A stretch of 64,000 nucleotides of DNA from Antedon mediterranea (GCF_964355755.1 NC_092678.1:9274922-9338921); one strand, 5' to 3'. Shown: positions 1-11,860, counted from the stretch's first letter. The notes: generated from the letters alone by a model not told the origin. Numbers and translations: made by a program.

Positions 1-314
1 ACAAACTTAACACATTGATTAGACAAGTTAAAATTGATCACTTTAACAACACCTTCTCGCATCATAAAAATGATATCAAAGGAACTTGGAAAATTATCAA
101 TTCTTTATTGATAAACCAAAGAATAATCAGCCCGACTTACAAATTATCCAATGATCCAATTTAAATTACAAATTCTTTCAATCAGTTCTTTGGACATATT
201 GGAAATACCCTTGCAAATCAAATACCATCACATGCAACAAATTATAAAGACTACTTACCGAACCCTACTCTCAATTCCCTATTTCTTATCCCTGTTGACG
301 AAAATAAAATACTT

Positions 315-885
315 TTTTTTTCTCTTTTGTGGCGCAAACACCACTTTTATTCACATTCATATTATCTCATATTACATAAAATCGTATTATTTAACTTGTA
401 AATGTCGTTACAGTTCATAAGTAACATTTTTACATATATGAATTCTGTATTACTCCTTTTTTCATTAATTTTCTTATATTTTGTTATACACTTGACAGGA
501 TCATCATTATCATCTATCCCGTTTTAAAATAGTTCACACATTTTCATTTGTTTGTTTTCATTTTACAACCCGGATTATACAATATATTTACCGGTATATA
601 CATGATAAAAAAAAAACAATAATAGCTCAGTACCACCAGTAACCCGTATCACTGTAATTCTTTTTCGGTTAATCGTATCAAATTAGAAATTATATTATCA
701 TAATCTTATTTCTTAAAGCTACCCATTTTTCTATACTTGTTTCTTTATTGTTATATGTTTCACATTCAATGTTATATAACATATTGCTTTTAAATGAATT
801 CCATAAAGATTTACCCACTGGCTTATTTAGTGCAGATAACATTTTTATTCTATAAATAGTAAATGCTGCAAAAGTGTAAATATAT
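315..885 (-). mobile_element. Retroposed insert inside the LINE, with 14-bp target duplication
   Basis: The 14-mer AAAATAAAATACTT occurs exactly at 301-314 and 886-899. On either side, the host LINE reads continuously from its linker (..LFLIPVDENK) into its RT start (..NKAPGFDD). The insert begins with a T-run at 313-322, i.e. a poly(A) end on the minus strand. A 100-codon minus frame (690-992) covers part of it and extends past its edge, so that frame is not a gene. The source of the insert is not recognised; a 5'-truncated LINE is the simplest reading. Confidence 0.75.
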
Positions 886-2578
886 AAAATAAAATACTTA
901 ACACAGTCAAATATTTCAAGAATAATAAGGCTCCAGGTTTTGACGATATTAGTACTAATATAGTTAAGCAAACATGTAGCCTTATCTCTCACCCACTTTG
1001 ATATATTTTTAACCTGTCTATGTCTAAAGGAGTGTTTCCAAACAAATTAAAACTTGCAAAAGTAACCCCCATCTATAAATCTGGAGTCAAGTTAAAACAC
1101 AATATTCTTTCTGACCATCAATATGGCTTTAGAAAAGGATATGATACTTCAATGGCTTTATTACAACATACTAATTGTATTGTGAATGCTTTTGAAAAAA
1201 ACCATTTTGCTATTGGAACATTATTGATCTTGCAAAAGCCTTTGATACAATTAATCATAACATTCTCTTATCTAAACTCATTTATGGAATCTGTGGACCT
1301 GCACATGATCTATTTAAAAGTTATCTGTCAAATAGATTTCAATGTACTAAATATAGCAATGTGTACCTCTCATTTTACACCAATATCATGTGGAGTCTCC
1401 CAAGGTTCACTGCTTGGCCCACTTTTATTTTCTTTATTTATATATAAATGACATTTGTTCATCCTCAAAATTATTTTCTTTCTGCCTCTGTGCTGACGAT
1501 ACTACCCTCCTTTATACCAATCCAAATATTCAGTCACTTTTTGCGGTTGTCAACCAGGAACTGACTAAAGTGTGTGAATATTTCCGAGCAAACAAAGTTT
1601 CCGTTAACGTTAAGAAATGCTGTTCTATTTTGTTTCGAAACACTCGCAAACCTGTAAATCTTGATGATAGACATATGAAAATTAATGAACATATTATTCC
1701 ACTTGTTAAAAATACGAAATTTCATGGTGTTACCATTGATTCAGGTCTCACTTGGAAGCAACATATGAAAGAAATTGAAAATAAAATATCCAAATAATAT
1801 AAAAATCTTCTTTTCTTCCCAAAGACATTCTTCATACCTGTATTGTACTCTTATTTTACCATATTTAAACTATTGCAATGTGGTTTGGTGCAACACGTAC
1901 TGTATGAGTCCAACACTAGCAGATTATCAAACAGAAAAAAGTAGTTCGAATAATATCAGGTGCACCACCACTAGCTCACTCAGATCCCTTATTTTCCTCA
2001 ACCTTTTAAAGTTAAAAGACCTCAACGATCATCAACAGTGTACTTTTCTCTACCCATCGATTAACTCCCTAAACCCACCTCAATTTACAAATGTATTCCA
2101 ACCAAACACATCTTTTCAAAGTTATAGTACTCGAACTGTATAGGATATGCATATCCCTCTTCATAAAAAAACATCATTTCAATATAACATAAGATTAGTG
2201 GACCTAAACTATGGAATAAACTACCTTCAAATATTAAAGATGCTGTATCTAAGAAAAGCTATATAAAGATATATCACATCCAAGTATTAATTTTTATTAT
2301 ATTACATTTTATGATAATACAGTAATTATAATAACAAGAAGACGAGCAGTTCTTAATTTATACCAAAATTATTTTTATAGTTAAACCCATGTTATGTCAA
2401 TTTATATTTTGTTATTTCTTTTTTTTCTTTTTCTGTGTTGTTTAAATCTCATCTTTGTTTTAGGCATATCTGTCACAAGCTTTTTGCGTTTTTTGAACAT
2501 GCCTCCTTCAATTTAATTACCTTTCTTTACACCACTTTGTATACTGTACTGTTTTAATTTGAAGAAAATAAATGTTAC

Positions 2579-2579
<1 letters not shown>

Positions 2580-2611
<32 letters not shown>
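2580..2611 (+). repeat. (TGAT)n tail
   Basis: Eight tandem TGAT units directly follow the AATAAATGTTACTT of the LINE 3' end. Confidence 0.9.
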
Positions 2612-2699
2612 CCCAAACTGAAAAGGAAACTCAATCTTCTGAACTTCTAAATGAATATTAAGGAACAATTTTGCTCAATTGCTCAGTGAGCACAATATA

Positions 2700-3998
2700 C
2701 AGTCAACTCTCCCAATACCGGACTCTCCCAAAACCGGAATTCACGAAAAACCGGACTTTTTTGGAGGGCCCAATTTGTCCCTATTCTAAATGTACTGTAA
2801 TTTATTATGAAAACCGGAATACCCAATTCCGGAATCCGGACAAATTATGAAGTACAAAACACGAAAATTAGCGTCTGAAAACCGGACTGACGGTTAAAAA
2901 ACTCCAAATATTTACGAAAACAACGTAACATCGTCGTCGCTGACTCGGATTCACTACATTCACAATGTACAAAAGCTTTTAACCATACCCTCACCATGCA
3001 TGAAGTGCGCGACGTTTCGCGGTACGATCAAATAATGTTGCCATGGAGCACTACACTGTGATTGACAGGTCAGTTCATTGTTAACCCACGAGGCGGCAAT
3101 TGCTTTGTTGCGTATCGAACTGCGGTGGGCTTTTTCACATCGAAGCGCTATGTCTTAATGTCTATTGTTTTTAGCAGGGAGTTGTTAACAACTCCCTGTT
3201 TTTTAGCATATGAATTGTTTTTTAATAAAGTTAAATTTAAATTCCTGTGTCTTTGTTTTGTTAAATTATTGTTAAATTCACAATTGCAATAGGACTTTAA
3301 AAAGGAATGTTTCACTAAAAACGGGACTAAAAATGTGCATCATTATAAATTTGGAAATCATTATGGCAAAACGTAAACGGAATGAACTTGACTTAACTAG
3401 TGTTAATAAACTTTGAAATGTTACCAATTAATTATTGTGTCATTATTGCTTGGCTCGTTTACCTAATCAATTTTCATCATTGCTATCAAATTACGTCAAA
3501 ATAAAGGAGCTTAAAAAACATGTGGTCTAGGTGTGGGCGTTTTTATTTGATTATGACACCTCTGCACATGCGCATCAATCAAAGCCCTCACCCATGCTGC
3601 TGCTGCTAGCTAGCTCACGAAAAACAATAAACAGACCGAAATTATGTTCACCGTACGTAGGCCTTTTTGCCGTTAAAAACACATTGAGAAACAATAATTT
3701 ACTATTGTAACATGTTTTATTGGTACAGTAAATAATGTAACTTTTAAAAAAGGTAAATTGAATTACTGTAGCTTGATATTAATAAAGTAGGCCTAGGGCC
3801 TATCAGTATTTATTTAATTAAAACTAGATTGACACAATCATAGCCTAGCCTAGGCCTTCCCTACGCTAGGAGACCGTACCGGGCAGCATTCGGTGACAAC
3901 GTGATGACTTTAAAAATATGTTTTCAGGAAACCGGACTTTCGAAAAACCGGAAAATATATGCCCGCCCAAGGGTGTCCGGTATTGGGAGAGTTGACTG
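2700..3998. mobile_element. Non-autonomous pogo/Tigger-type TIR element
   Basis: Terminal inverted repeats CAGTCAACTCTCCCAATACC (left) and its complement ending in GAGTTGACTG (right) are flanked by TA on both sides (2698-2699 and 3999-4000), as expected for the Tc1/mariner-pogo group. Extra ACCGGA-type subterminal copies occur at about 2735, 2810, 2835, 2878, 3930 and 3945. No transposase frame is present. A 96-bp relative lies at 56682-56777. Confidence 0.85.
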
Positions 3999-4009
3999 TA
4001 TACCTTTTA

Positions 4010-5945
4010 AATCAACTCAGAAAACATGAATGCACACAAAGTGATGTCAACGTGTCACAGTTAAATACACCTATAATGGAACAGCAACCACCTAAACAAA
4101 TAATCAACCTCAATTCCACTCTAGTTTAAAGGGATATTCCAACTGTGAAAACACAAAATCGCTATGTTACTCTAAATGTTGATGATGTACTAAGTGAAAG
4201 TCCCGAAGAGGCAAATGATCACATACCTGAAATTGTTCCCCGACAGCAAAAATAATCAGTAACGATCACCCCAATAAAGAAACCCGACTAATTGTGGACT
4301 TGATGCTGAAGCATATCAAAACAAGGAGTCTACTAAACACATCAGTCAAGACAATGCGTAGTGCAACAGTAAAACAAGTCTCAGCTGCTCTTAAGGACAT
4401 GAATTTAACCAGTGTGAAGAACTTTATCATCCACGCTGGAATGAATGATTATGCTAGTTATGATTACACCAGTGACTCTCTATTTAAAGATTACACGCAA
4501 CTTTCATCAAGTCTGAAATCACGTATAACTGGTAAGGTCTACATCTCTGGAGTCTGCCCAAGACTAGATGACCCTCACCTAAATTTAGATGCTGAAACAC
4601 AAATTCAAAGATCAGTTCATTGATAATTTCAAAGCATTTAGAACCATCAATGGCCTTGACACCTAAATTTACACAACATGGACTTCACATGAATAAGTAT
4701 GAAACTGCAGCACTGATAAAGAGCATCAACTCAGCTATCCAAATTATGTTAAAAGAAATAATCCAAGCTTTTCCTCAACTGCACCCTATTGTCAATTCTG
4801 TGAAGAAACAGGTCAGTACGTACGTCATGTTTGCCACCATGGTAAACCTGTTCAATGTTGGATCTGCCACCAAGTAGGGCACAAGTCAAAGTACTGCAAT
4901 GAAAGACAACAATGAAGATAGCCGATAATATTGACTCTGATCATTCTTACCATTTAAACATGTTCTTTTAATACAGATACATCTGTGAAAATGACATTTT
5001 TAACAAAAAATGGCATTAGTGTAATCGGCTTAAATATTGTCAGTCTCACAGACAGATTTGATGAATTTAATTATCTTTGAAAAGCTTTGGTCTAATATTA
5101 GATTTATTGTTCCTAAAAAATGTAATATTAATAGTGAAGACGGTAAATATTTCAAACCCTAGTAAAATTGCTGCTACACTAAATGACTATTTTGCACATG
5201 TTGGCCCCAAATTAGCAGAATAAATACCAAATTGTATACTGATGAAGGAGTCAACTTACCACTAAATAATAACATATCTAATTTAAATTTTAATCCTGTA
5301 ACAAGGTAAGTTATGGCGTATGATGTTTAGGGGATTTTATCAAAGTCTGATTGTAAAGCAACTGGTACAGATGAAATTCCTGCAAAACTTTAAGCTTGAA
5401 TTGATGAAATTGTTTATCCAATTACTTATCTTGTCAATATGTCACTCTCTACAAGTACCTTGCCCGGTTTATAAAAATGGTAAAAGAAATGAACCAAAAA
5501 TTACAGACCCATTTCTGTGTTGTCTATATACTATCAAAAATACTTGAAAGAGTCGTGTTTGATCAAATATACCCATTCCTTAACACAAATGGTCTTCTTT
5601 ATGATAAACATTCAGGTTTTCGTCCAAATTTTTCTACATCTTCTGCATTACTCGATCAATATTACAGAAAATTGGATTGATGCAATTGATTCTGGACAAT
5701 ATACTGGTGTAGTTATGTTGGATCTTAAGAAGGTCTTTGATACCGTTATTAGATTATGGTATTTTACTTTAAAAGCTGAAACATTTTTTTTTTAGTGAAG
5801 ATTTAATCAGTTGGTTTGAGAATTACCTCAATGATAGATGTCATGTAACTAATATCAATGGTATAACTTCAAACATTTGTAACGGTGTCTTTGGGATACC
5901 AGAGGGTTGGTTCCATACTTGGCCCTTACTTTTTATTCAATAGCC
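4010..5945 (+). mobile_element. Degenerate LINE with SGNH-esterase-like ORF1
   Basis: 4294-4620 encodes an SGNH/GDSL-hydrolase-like piece with the block III motif AGMND (GxND). A degraded block V, HGLHMN, follows near 4680 in another frame. At 4787-4900 a third frame gives a degenerate and then a full CCHC zinc knuckle, CWICHQVGHKSKYC. Downstream, 5130-5220 matches the linker before RT (AATLNDYFAHVGPKLA). RT scraps run through 5477-5940, including FRPNFSTSSALL and MLDLKKVFDTV. Esterase plus zinc-knuckle ORF1 is typical of CR1-like LINEs. The three frames and many stops show it is dead. Bases 2612-2699 may be its 5' continuation, split off by the pogo element. Confidence 0.75.
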
Positions 5946-6489
5946 TAGGCTAGGCCTAAATCGTCCAGATTTTCAGGGGAAATAACCAATTTTCGTGGCG
6001 GCGGGGATCTGCATTAAAAATGGTGGAAAATCAGATATTGGGGAATTTGGGACCTTTAATCAGCATTTCACCACTACTGACAGTAAACTGTGAAAAGTAA
6101 ACCTCTTTTTATAATCGAAGGCAAATATACTGTGAGTAAATATAATTTTTTTCCATTGACATTTTGTGGAATAAATACTCATGGTATTGATTTCAATAAG
6201 CATATATACCAGCTGAAAAATGGAATAGTCCTACTTTGCGAGCTAACGAACTGGTTAATCTAAATCCCTTCACGTTGTCTACTCTGATCCCTCTGATTGG
6301 GGAAGTCTTGTTAAGTGCACTATGTCGCAAGACGTTCAGCATTCGTAGATAAAAGAAAATAAACAATTTAAAGTTACTTGTGATGATATTACACTGTATT
6401 ATTGTGATTTGTCATTTTATTATTTATGGCCACATATATATTTTGATGGTTTTTATTTAGTTTCACAATATGATTTTTCTTTCATTTAG
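5946..6489 (+). other. Intronic sequence without recognised features
   Basis: AT-rich sequence with TAGGCCTA-type motifs near 5941-5960. It ends in the acceptor of the exon at 6490. I see no gene or repeat structure here. Confidence 0.6.
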
Positions 6490-6673
6490 GTAAATCTTCG
6501 TTCTGGTATTCCAAATAATGGTTCAATTGAAACTTGTACAGCAGGAGCAGGCTCACTGCTCGTGGAGTTTGGAACATTGAGTCGATTGCTTGTTAATCCT
6601 GTTTATGAAAAGGCAGCACGTCATTCTGTTGAGGTATTATGGGCGCATAGATCAGGAAATACAGGACTACTTG
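6490..6673 (+). CDS. EDEM1: EDEM1-like exon (first in window)
   Basis: 184 nt after a TTTCATTTAG acceptor and before a GTAGGT donor; it ends in phase 1. It encodes about 61 residues starting VNLRSGIPNNGS and containing TCTAGAGSLLVEFGTLSRL, the conserved GH47 core segment in which the Glu is invariant. The preceding exon, which should end near GIPYPR, was not found upstream in this window. Confidence 0.9.
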
Positions 6674-7604
6674 GTAGGTTGTTGGGAAAAATGTAAATAA
6701 TTTGTTGAGCAACTCAAATTGAGAGAAAATCGGACACAGACAAGCGAGATGTTGAATGTGATAATTTATGATTAAAGAGAAATAAATAAATGTCACTTTA
6801 TTCTTTCATGTCCAAAAAAAAAATGGTAGCCATATTATGATGTACATCAAATGATGGCTGACATTTGATATAATAAGCCCACACTTTGCTGCCATTTTGT
6901 ATGCCAACAAAAAAATGTTTAGTTTCCCAAACACACCAAAAATTGACAGGGTCGGTAGGTAGTGTATTTTGTTGTTGGTTGTTATAGATACCAGGCTACT
7001 GATATTCCGTGTTACTAGGCCTATTATGTATCAAAACAAGTGGTCTGTAAAGTTATTTTTCTTGTTTTGCCAATTAGAAATTCGCCTAGGCCATCAGGTT
7101 TGGCAATTTCTAAAAAAGGAAATCTCAAAAGGTTGCTTTTGTCTAGCCCTATTGTTAAGCTAGTAGTAGTAGTAGTAGTAAGTAGGGCCTAACCTAGGCT
7201 ATGGCTATAGCTATTAGTAGTGGGTGATTGTCTACCCGTACCCAAACCAACCCGTACCCATGCCAAATTGTACCCAACTTGGCTATAACTCATACCCAAA
7301 TAATTGGTCAACATTCCCACTTTGGCTAAACCAGTACCCAAACCAACCCGTATCCATGCAAACCTGTACCTAATTATTAGTATTTAGCTTACTCGTACCC
7401 ACATGGGGCCCGGGCATCTCCACCTCCCCAAAACCAGGTATAAAAAAAAATTGCACAATCATGTTATTATTAATGTTAAATGCACTAGCGTATCTCTCAC
7501 GTTAAATCTGATTTAAACATTTATGCAGCAGCTCTCTGCCTTTTGTTTTGTATGTACGGTTTCTATTAGTAACCACATTCATATTTCAACCGCATGGTAC
7601 CATA
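6674..7604 (+). other. Intron with microsatellite and degenerate tandem repeat
   Basis: Contains a TAG trinucleotide run at about 7161-7182. At 7235-7400 there is a diverged tandem array built on CCCGTACCCA (units such as ACCAACCCGTACCCATGC). No coding sequence is seen. Confidence 0.7.
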
Positions 7605-7800
7605 TAGTCCAGTCAATCTAGTGATATTTAGAGGTAAACCCACCACAAATTGCAATAGTAACGAAACATTGATTTTTTTCATTCCAAATGTAGTTTATAA
7701 TGACATATTAAAAGTCACCGAAAATTGAAGCATTGGAACACTTTATTTTTTACGTAATCTCAACAACTATATAGCGATTTTATTCCGTAAATATTTTTGG

Positions 7801-8690
7801 GGTAGGGGGTAACATTTATGCCCATAACTTGTGGTTTTATAATCCAATCTCAATAATCTTGATATCAATGTGTAGAATATATATGTCTTTCTAATAATAT
7901 ATGCAATTTAAAAAACCAAAATACAACACCTATTTATATAACTAGAGGTCAAAAGGTTATTGACCTTTTACAAAAACTCATTTTTTTCCATAAAAAAAAT
8001 GATTAACTGTAATATCGTATGCCATAATTGTGGATGCATTTAATTAAAATTGTGTTTTTTCTGTACCTATCGATATATAGAATAGGAAACATGATGTTAA
8101 CTAGAAGAATTTTTTAAAGGAATGATGTACTATTCTTATTGAAATTGATTCTTGATCAAATGTAATGTAAACAATTTTGTGGTAGGGGGTAGCGTTTATG
8201 CCTATAATCCATTGTTTTATAACCATATCTAATTAGCTTTAGTACCAATGTGTATAGTATATATATCCTACTAATATACATTAAAAAAACAATTAATACA
8301 ACAGTTATACGTAACTAGAGGTCAAAAGGTCATTGACCTTTTACAAAAACTCAAATTTTTCCTAACAAAATTATTAACTGCAATGTCTTATTCCATAATT
8401 GCCGATGCATTTGATGAAACTTGTGTTTAGAGGTAACATTTATGCCTGCCAATAAAATCTAAATAACTACAAATGTGTATAATATGTATTTCTTACTCTA
8501 AAAACTAATTGATACAACAGTTGTTATGTAACTATAGACTAAATTATGTTTATTTATATATTGGAAGTATTTGGTGCAAATAATGTTTTTCCTGTACCTA
8601 TTGTATCGTCATGAAATAGGAAAAATGATGCTAGCTAGAAGAACATTGGAATTCATTAGCGGTATGTACTACTGTATTGCTGATTAATTA
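7801..8690 (+). repeat. Subterminal tandem repeat, three diverged units
   Basis: Units begin at 7801 (GGTAGGGGGTAACATTTATG), 8181 (GGTAGGGGGTAGCGTTTATG) and about 8430 (AGAGGTAACATTTATGCC). Each carries ACTAGAGGTCAAAAGGT or a remnant, TTGACCTTTTACAAAAACTC, and CTGTACCTAT..GAAATAGGAAA..ATGATG. The first two are about 380 bp apart and the third is shortened. They lie just inside the left end of the TIR element. Confidence 0.8.
8319..8339. promoter_or_regulatory. AGGTCA half-site cluster (DR2 plus IR1)
   Basis: AGGTCA-AA-AGGTCA is immediately continued as AGGTCA-T-TGACCT. These three perfect half-sites form a direct repeat spaced by 2 and an inverted repeat spaced by 1, classical nuclear-receptor geometries. 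The unit at 7944 has one diverged half-site. Function is not shown by sequence. Confidence 0.45.
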
Positions 8691-8759
8691 ATGAGTCTTG
8701 ATAATTTGGAATCAACTCATGATTTAGGCCTACTATAGATAGATTTTTGATGATTTTAG

Positions 8760-9640
8760 TATCAACGAATGTACGTAATGACAAGTATTGGATCTCCCCA
8801 GGGTTGCGTCCTCTCTCCTCTCCTGTATATTATATACACGGATGACTGTCGCAGCAAACAGGACAATAGTCATCTTGTCAAATTTGCTGACGACACTGTC
8901 TTGCTGTCTCTCCTTAAAAATTCACAGGACGGCCATGGTTCCGCATTAGATGGAAGTCAATGTGACCAAAACCAAGGAGATGATTGTAGATTTTAGGAAG
9001 GAGAAAGGACGCAGCCCTCTGGTAGCCCTCATAAATGACGAACCAGCAAAATTGTCCATTCCTTTAAATACCTAGGACAATCTCAGCTGGGAATTAAATA
9101 CAGAGGCAATAGAGAAAGGGCACCAGAGACTTTATCTGTTAAGGAAGCTGAACCATTTTAATGTCGATAAAGTAATTCTCAGGGTTTTTTATAATTCCTT
9201 TATTGAGAACGTTTTAACTTTTTTACTTTATATGCTGGTTTTTTAGTCTTAGGGTCAAAAAGAGAAACTCACTACAAAGAATTGTTAATTTAAGTTCTAA
9301 ATTAATAGGTTGTCAACTTCGTAGCTTATCTTCCTTCTGTGACATGCAAACTCTAGAAAAAAGTAGAGCTATTCTAAAAAATGTTAACCATGCCTTGTTC
9401 AGTGATTTCGAGCTCATGCCTCATGGGCGTCGCTTTCGATGCCTGGCATGTAGAACACACCGTAAAAGAAATTCTGTTTTGCCAGTTGCCACCCGACTCT
9501 TAAATTCTTGAACTTTGACTCTTGTTATATTGTACTGTGTATTGTGATATTTTTGTATATTTTGTAAGATCATTTTAATCCAGACCTTTTTATTTGAATT
9601 GCCCCGTGTGGGATGATATTGTTTAATCCTTCAAATAGAA
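8760..9640 (+). pseudogene. L2-like LINE RT 3' fragment
   Basis: 8769-8996 reads SPQGCVLSPLLYIIYTDDC and VKFADDTVLLSLLK, giving RT blocks 4 and 5 with the FADDT catalytic site. A frame change then leads to VNVTKTKEMIVDFRKEKGR, HSFKYLG, LYLLRKLNHFNV, the conserved NSLQRIVNLSSKLIG, and the end RNSVLPVATRLLNS. The 3' end TTGAATTGCCCCGTGTGGGA is typical of L2-type LINEs. The fragment is 5'-truncated and broken by frameshifts. Confidence 0.8.
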
Positions 9641-9649
9641 AAGGACTCA

Positions 9650-11390
9650 CAACTATGTCATCAGTATCACTTTCTTGTTCGGGTATCAGTACAGTGCAAT
9701 GCCGTTGCATTCACCACATGTAGTTATAGTTACCCCTGAAGGCTTCAAGGAGATACTCAGGTGCTGGCTTTAAGTCTGTGTGTAGAGGAACCATGTTTCC
9801 ATCATCTGATCTTCCATCCCCAATCTTCGGTACACATATCAACCCCACTCCATTGCTAAAAGATAACTTGAACTTGAACATGATGTTATGTACCTTGGTT
9901 GTGGTACGATTATGAAGTTATATATGCAAGGTTGTACTTGTAGATGGGATGGAGTCAAAGGCATTCAACGTTCTTCAGGTCGTCTATTGTACAGACACAC
10001 TAAATCATTTTCTCATCCTTTGTAGCTTGTTTGCATCTGAAGACTACAGCATAATGTCAGAAATAAGTGCAATGACAAGCTTTTTTTAGAGCCACTTGTT
10101 TTCCAATTCCGAAAACTCTGTATGTTTTGTCACCAGTATCGCATGAGCAAACAGAAGGTTATCACAGATGTCTCTCAAATGTACTGTTTGAACCAGTTTG
10201 ATAGTCCAGCATCTCAGCTCCAGTCTAAAGAATATCACAAGATGTTTTAAATGCTTGATTGCAGAGGAGCACTAGATAGATCCGTGTCATCGGATAATGA
10301 CAGATGTTTTCCTGTTTGCTGATTCAATGGTTTTTTGTACTATCCGAAATAACATCTGCATCAGCAGCTGCATTCACTCATTGCCATTTTGTTCAAGTAC
10401 CGGTACTAATTACGAAGATTTATAAATTGTCGTTTGTTACAGAAAGTGATCCTATTTTGTGGAACATGTCACTGGTAAAATGTACAGGGATACTACCACC
10501 TGACCCGCCTTACCATGTGCGCCATCTTTGGTGGATGAGCCGCTTTCATAATCATCAAAGACTATGATGGCAGATCGCATCAAGTCTCTACACTATTCCA
10601 TGGAATGCTGTGCAGTAGAGCACTACCATCTAGAATGTAGGCCTATCGGACATCATTCAGTGAGTTGGATGTGTTAGACTATTCATTGTTTCCACATGGC
10701 ATCATGTTGGTTTATTAGCTGAAAGTATTGTAAGTTGGTTGTTTCAAAAAGTGCTGGTGGATAACAAAGTTCATGTTCAAAAACTTCCTTGTTGTCACCT
10801 CGAGTCTCCTCTGGAACTGTAGGATCGATGCACACATATTTGCCTGTATGTACTTTATTGCCAGGATCTTGAATACATTGCAAGACTTTCTGGCCTAACA
10901 TCCGTCCAAAATATTCAATGCTTAATACCACATTGCCAATATTCCGAGTCACCTGCAGTAACTCCCGTGTCAATGGTATGAAGTCTCTGAGTCGTAACCA
11001 AATGGATTTTTCAATTGCTATTGTGTTCCTGACGTGTGGTCAAAGTTCTTATGTTGGCCGCTGCTGGAGTAACGCCCTGATACTATTGCGAGGCATTACA
11101 TTCAACGCAGATTTGGTCTGGATGTACTCATTCCTAAATCTCTTGTCAAACCTTTGGTTTTCTTTGAGGCTTTCATAGAAACCTTTTCAATCACCAGGTC
11201 TGTTGACAATCCAGCCCAGATGGTCCGAACGTCATACAACATGGAGGTCATTGTCAAACTGCTGTTGAACATCTTTGTATTTCTACTGGTTAAAAAATCG
11301 TTAAAATACTTACACATCCCAATATAAATACTGTAACCATGGCAACACAAATGCCATCTGGAAAAAAATGGAATGTAGATCATTCAGAAG
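9650..11390 (-). pseudogene. Pseudogene of a TE-borne protein with PIN-nuclease-like motifs
   Basis: Read on the minus strand, broken frames give in order: TMTSMLYDVRTIWAGLSTDL and LTRDLGMS (about 11260-11110); GKYVCIDP (10840) and EVFEHELCYPPALFETTNL (10790-10740); DAMWKQ; YILDGSALLHSIPW (10640-10600); VFDDYESGSSTKDGAHG (10560-10510); DDTDL (10290-10270); and GDGRSDDGNMVPLHTDLKPA and PEYLLEAF (9820-9740), then an acidic tail. This order matches, from memory, a large family of uncharacterised proteins repeated in cnidarian, fish and echinoderm genomes. DG, FD.Y and DDTDL are acidic positions like those of PIN/FEN nucleases. Several stops and frameshifts show it is dead. Confidence 0.6.
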
Positions 11391-11717
11391 CAACAGGAAC
11401 AGGAACTCATATGCATCTTGAGCTGGTCATGTGTATCGCTTTGGACTGAAATGTTTACCCCAGGGTATCCCTGTGTGTATACCAATGTTGTTTACAGCGA
11501 AAACAACATTTTTAGCCAAAATTGACACATTATGTTGTGTTTTTCTGCAAAAATGACATGCTAAATAAAATGTTATGACTATAAGTTTGATATCACTGAA
11601 TAGGAAATTTAATAAGCTTTCGGATGACATAAATCACACTTGTATATAATGTATTTCAAATGGTTAAATATATGTAATTAATGGGGCATATTAATTTTGA
11701 CTTAAAATGACTTTTAT

Positions 11718-11730
11718 TGACCTCTGACCC
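11718..11730. promoter_or_regulatory. DR1-type half-site pair
   Basis: TGACCT-C-TGACCC, the complement of GGGTCA-G-AGGTCA: two nuclear-receptor half-sites spaced by one base, in the right subterminal region of the TIR element. Confidence 0.35.
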
Positions 11731-11860
11731 CTTGACCCAATACTTGGATTTTCGTTGACTTTTAGTATGTCGTTCTACACTTTATATGGAATTCAAAAAT
11801 ACTTACTTTGTTACTATTGCAATTTGTGGTGGGTATATCATTAGATTGACTGGACTAATA

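Larger units (their letters stand above)
1..2611 (+). mobile_element. Degenerate non-LTR retrotransposon (LINE)
   Basis: The endonuclease-RT linker is recognisable at 1-140. RT block 0/1 (NKAPGFDDIS) starts near 920. FRKGYDTSMALLQHT sits near 1120, the palm motif [15 protein letters not shown] near 1400, and the catalytic ADDTTLLYT near 1490 in another frame. The thumb (TWKQHM) and C-terminal region follow to about 2150. Several stops and frameshifts make it a pseudogene. It ends in a TGAT tetranucleotide tail at 2580-2611, the usual mark of a LINE 3' end. The clade is probably CR1/L2-like from the motif style, but I cannot fix it. It is interrupted by an insert at 315-885. Confidence 0.85.
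7605..11857. mobile_element. 4.25-kb TIR element (TAGTCCAGTC ends)
   Basis: The left end TAGTCCAGTCAATCTAGTGA and the right end, read in reverse complement as TAGTCCAGTCAATCTAATGA, match. Similarity continues with gaps for about 120 bp (CCACCACAAATTGCAATAG in both arms). A 3-bp ATA flanks both sides (7602-7604, 11858-11860) and may be the target duplication. Inside are subterminal tandem repeats, an L2-like LINE insertion and a minus-strand pseudogene of a PIN-like transposon family. I cannot assign a named transposon superfamily. Confidence 0.75.

Noticed and set aside
690-992. 100-codon minus-strand ORF near the start
   Set aside because: It runs across the right border of a retroposed insert (886-899 duplication) into the plus-strand LINE, so it cannot be one gene.
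1-6489. Upstream EDEM1 exons
   Set aside because: Looked for an exon ending in a GIPYPR-like sequence and for GH47 N-terminal motifs. Only transposon remains were found, so the 5' exons are presumably outside the window.
11427-11630. Minus-strand ORF and neighbouring overlapping ORFs at 10918-11383
   Set aside because: Opposite or shifted frames across the PIN-like pseudogene and AT-rich subterminal DNA; no motif support.
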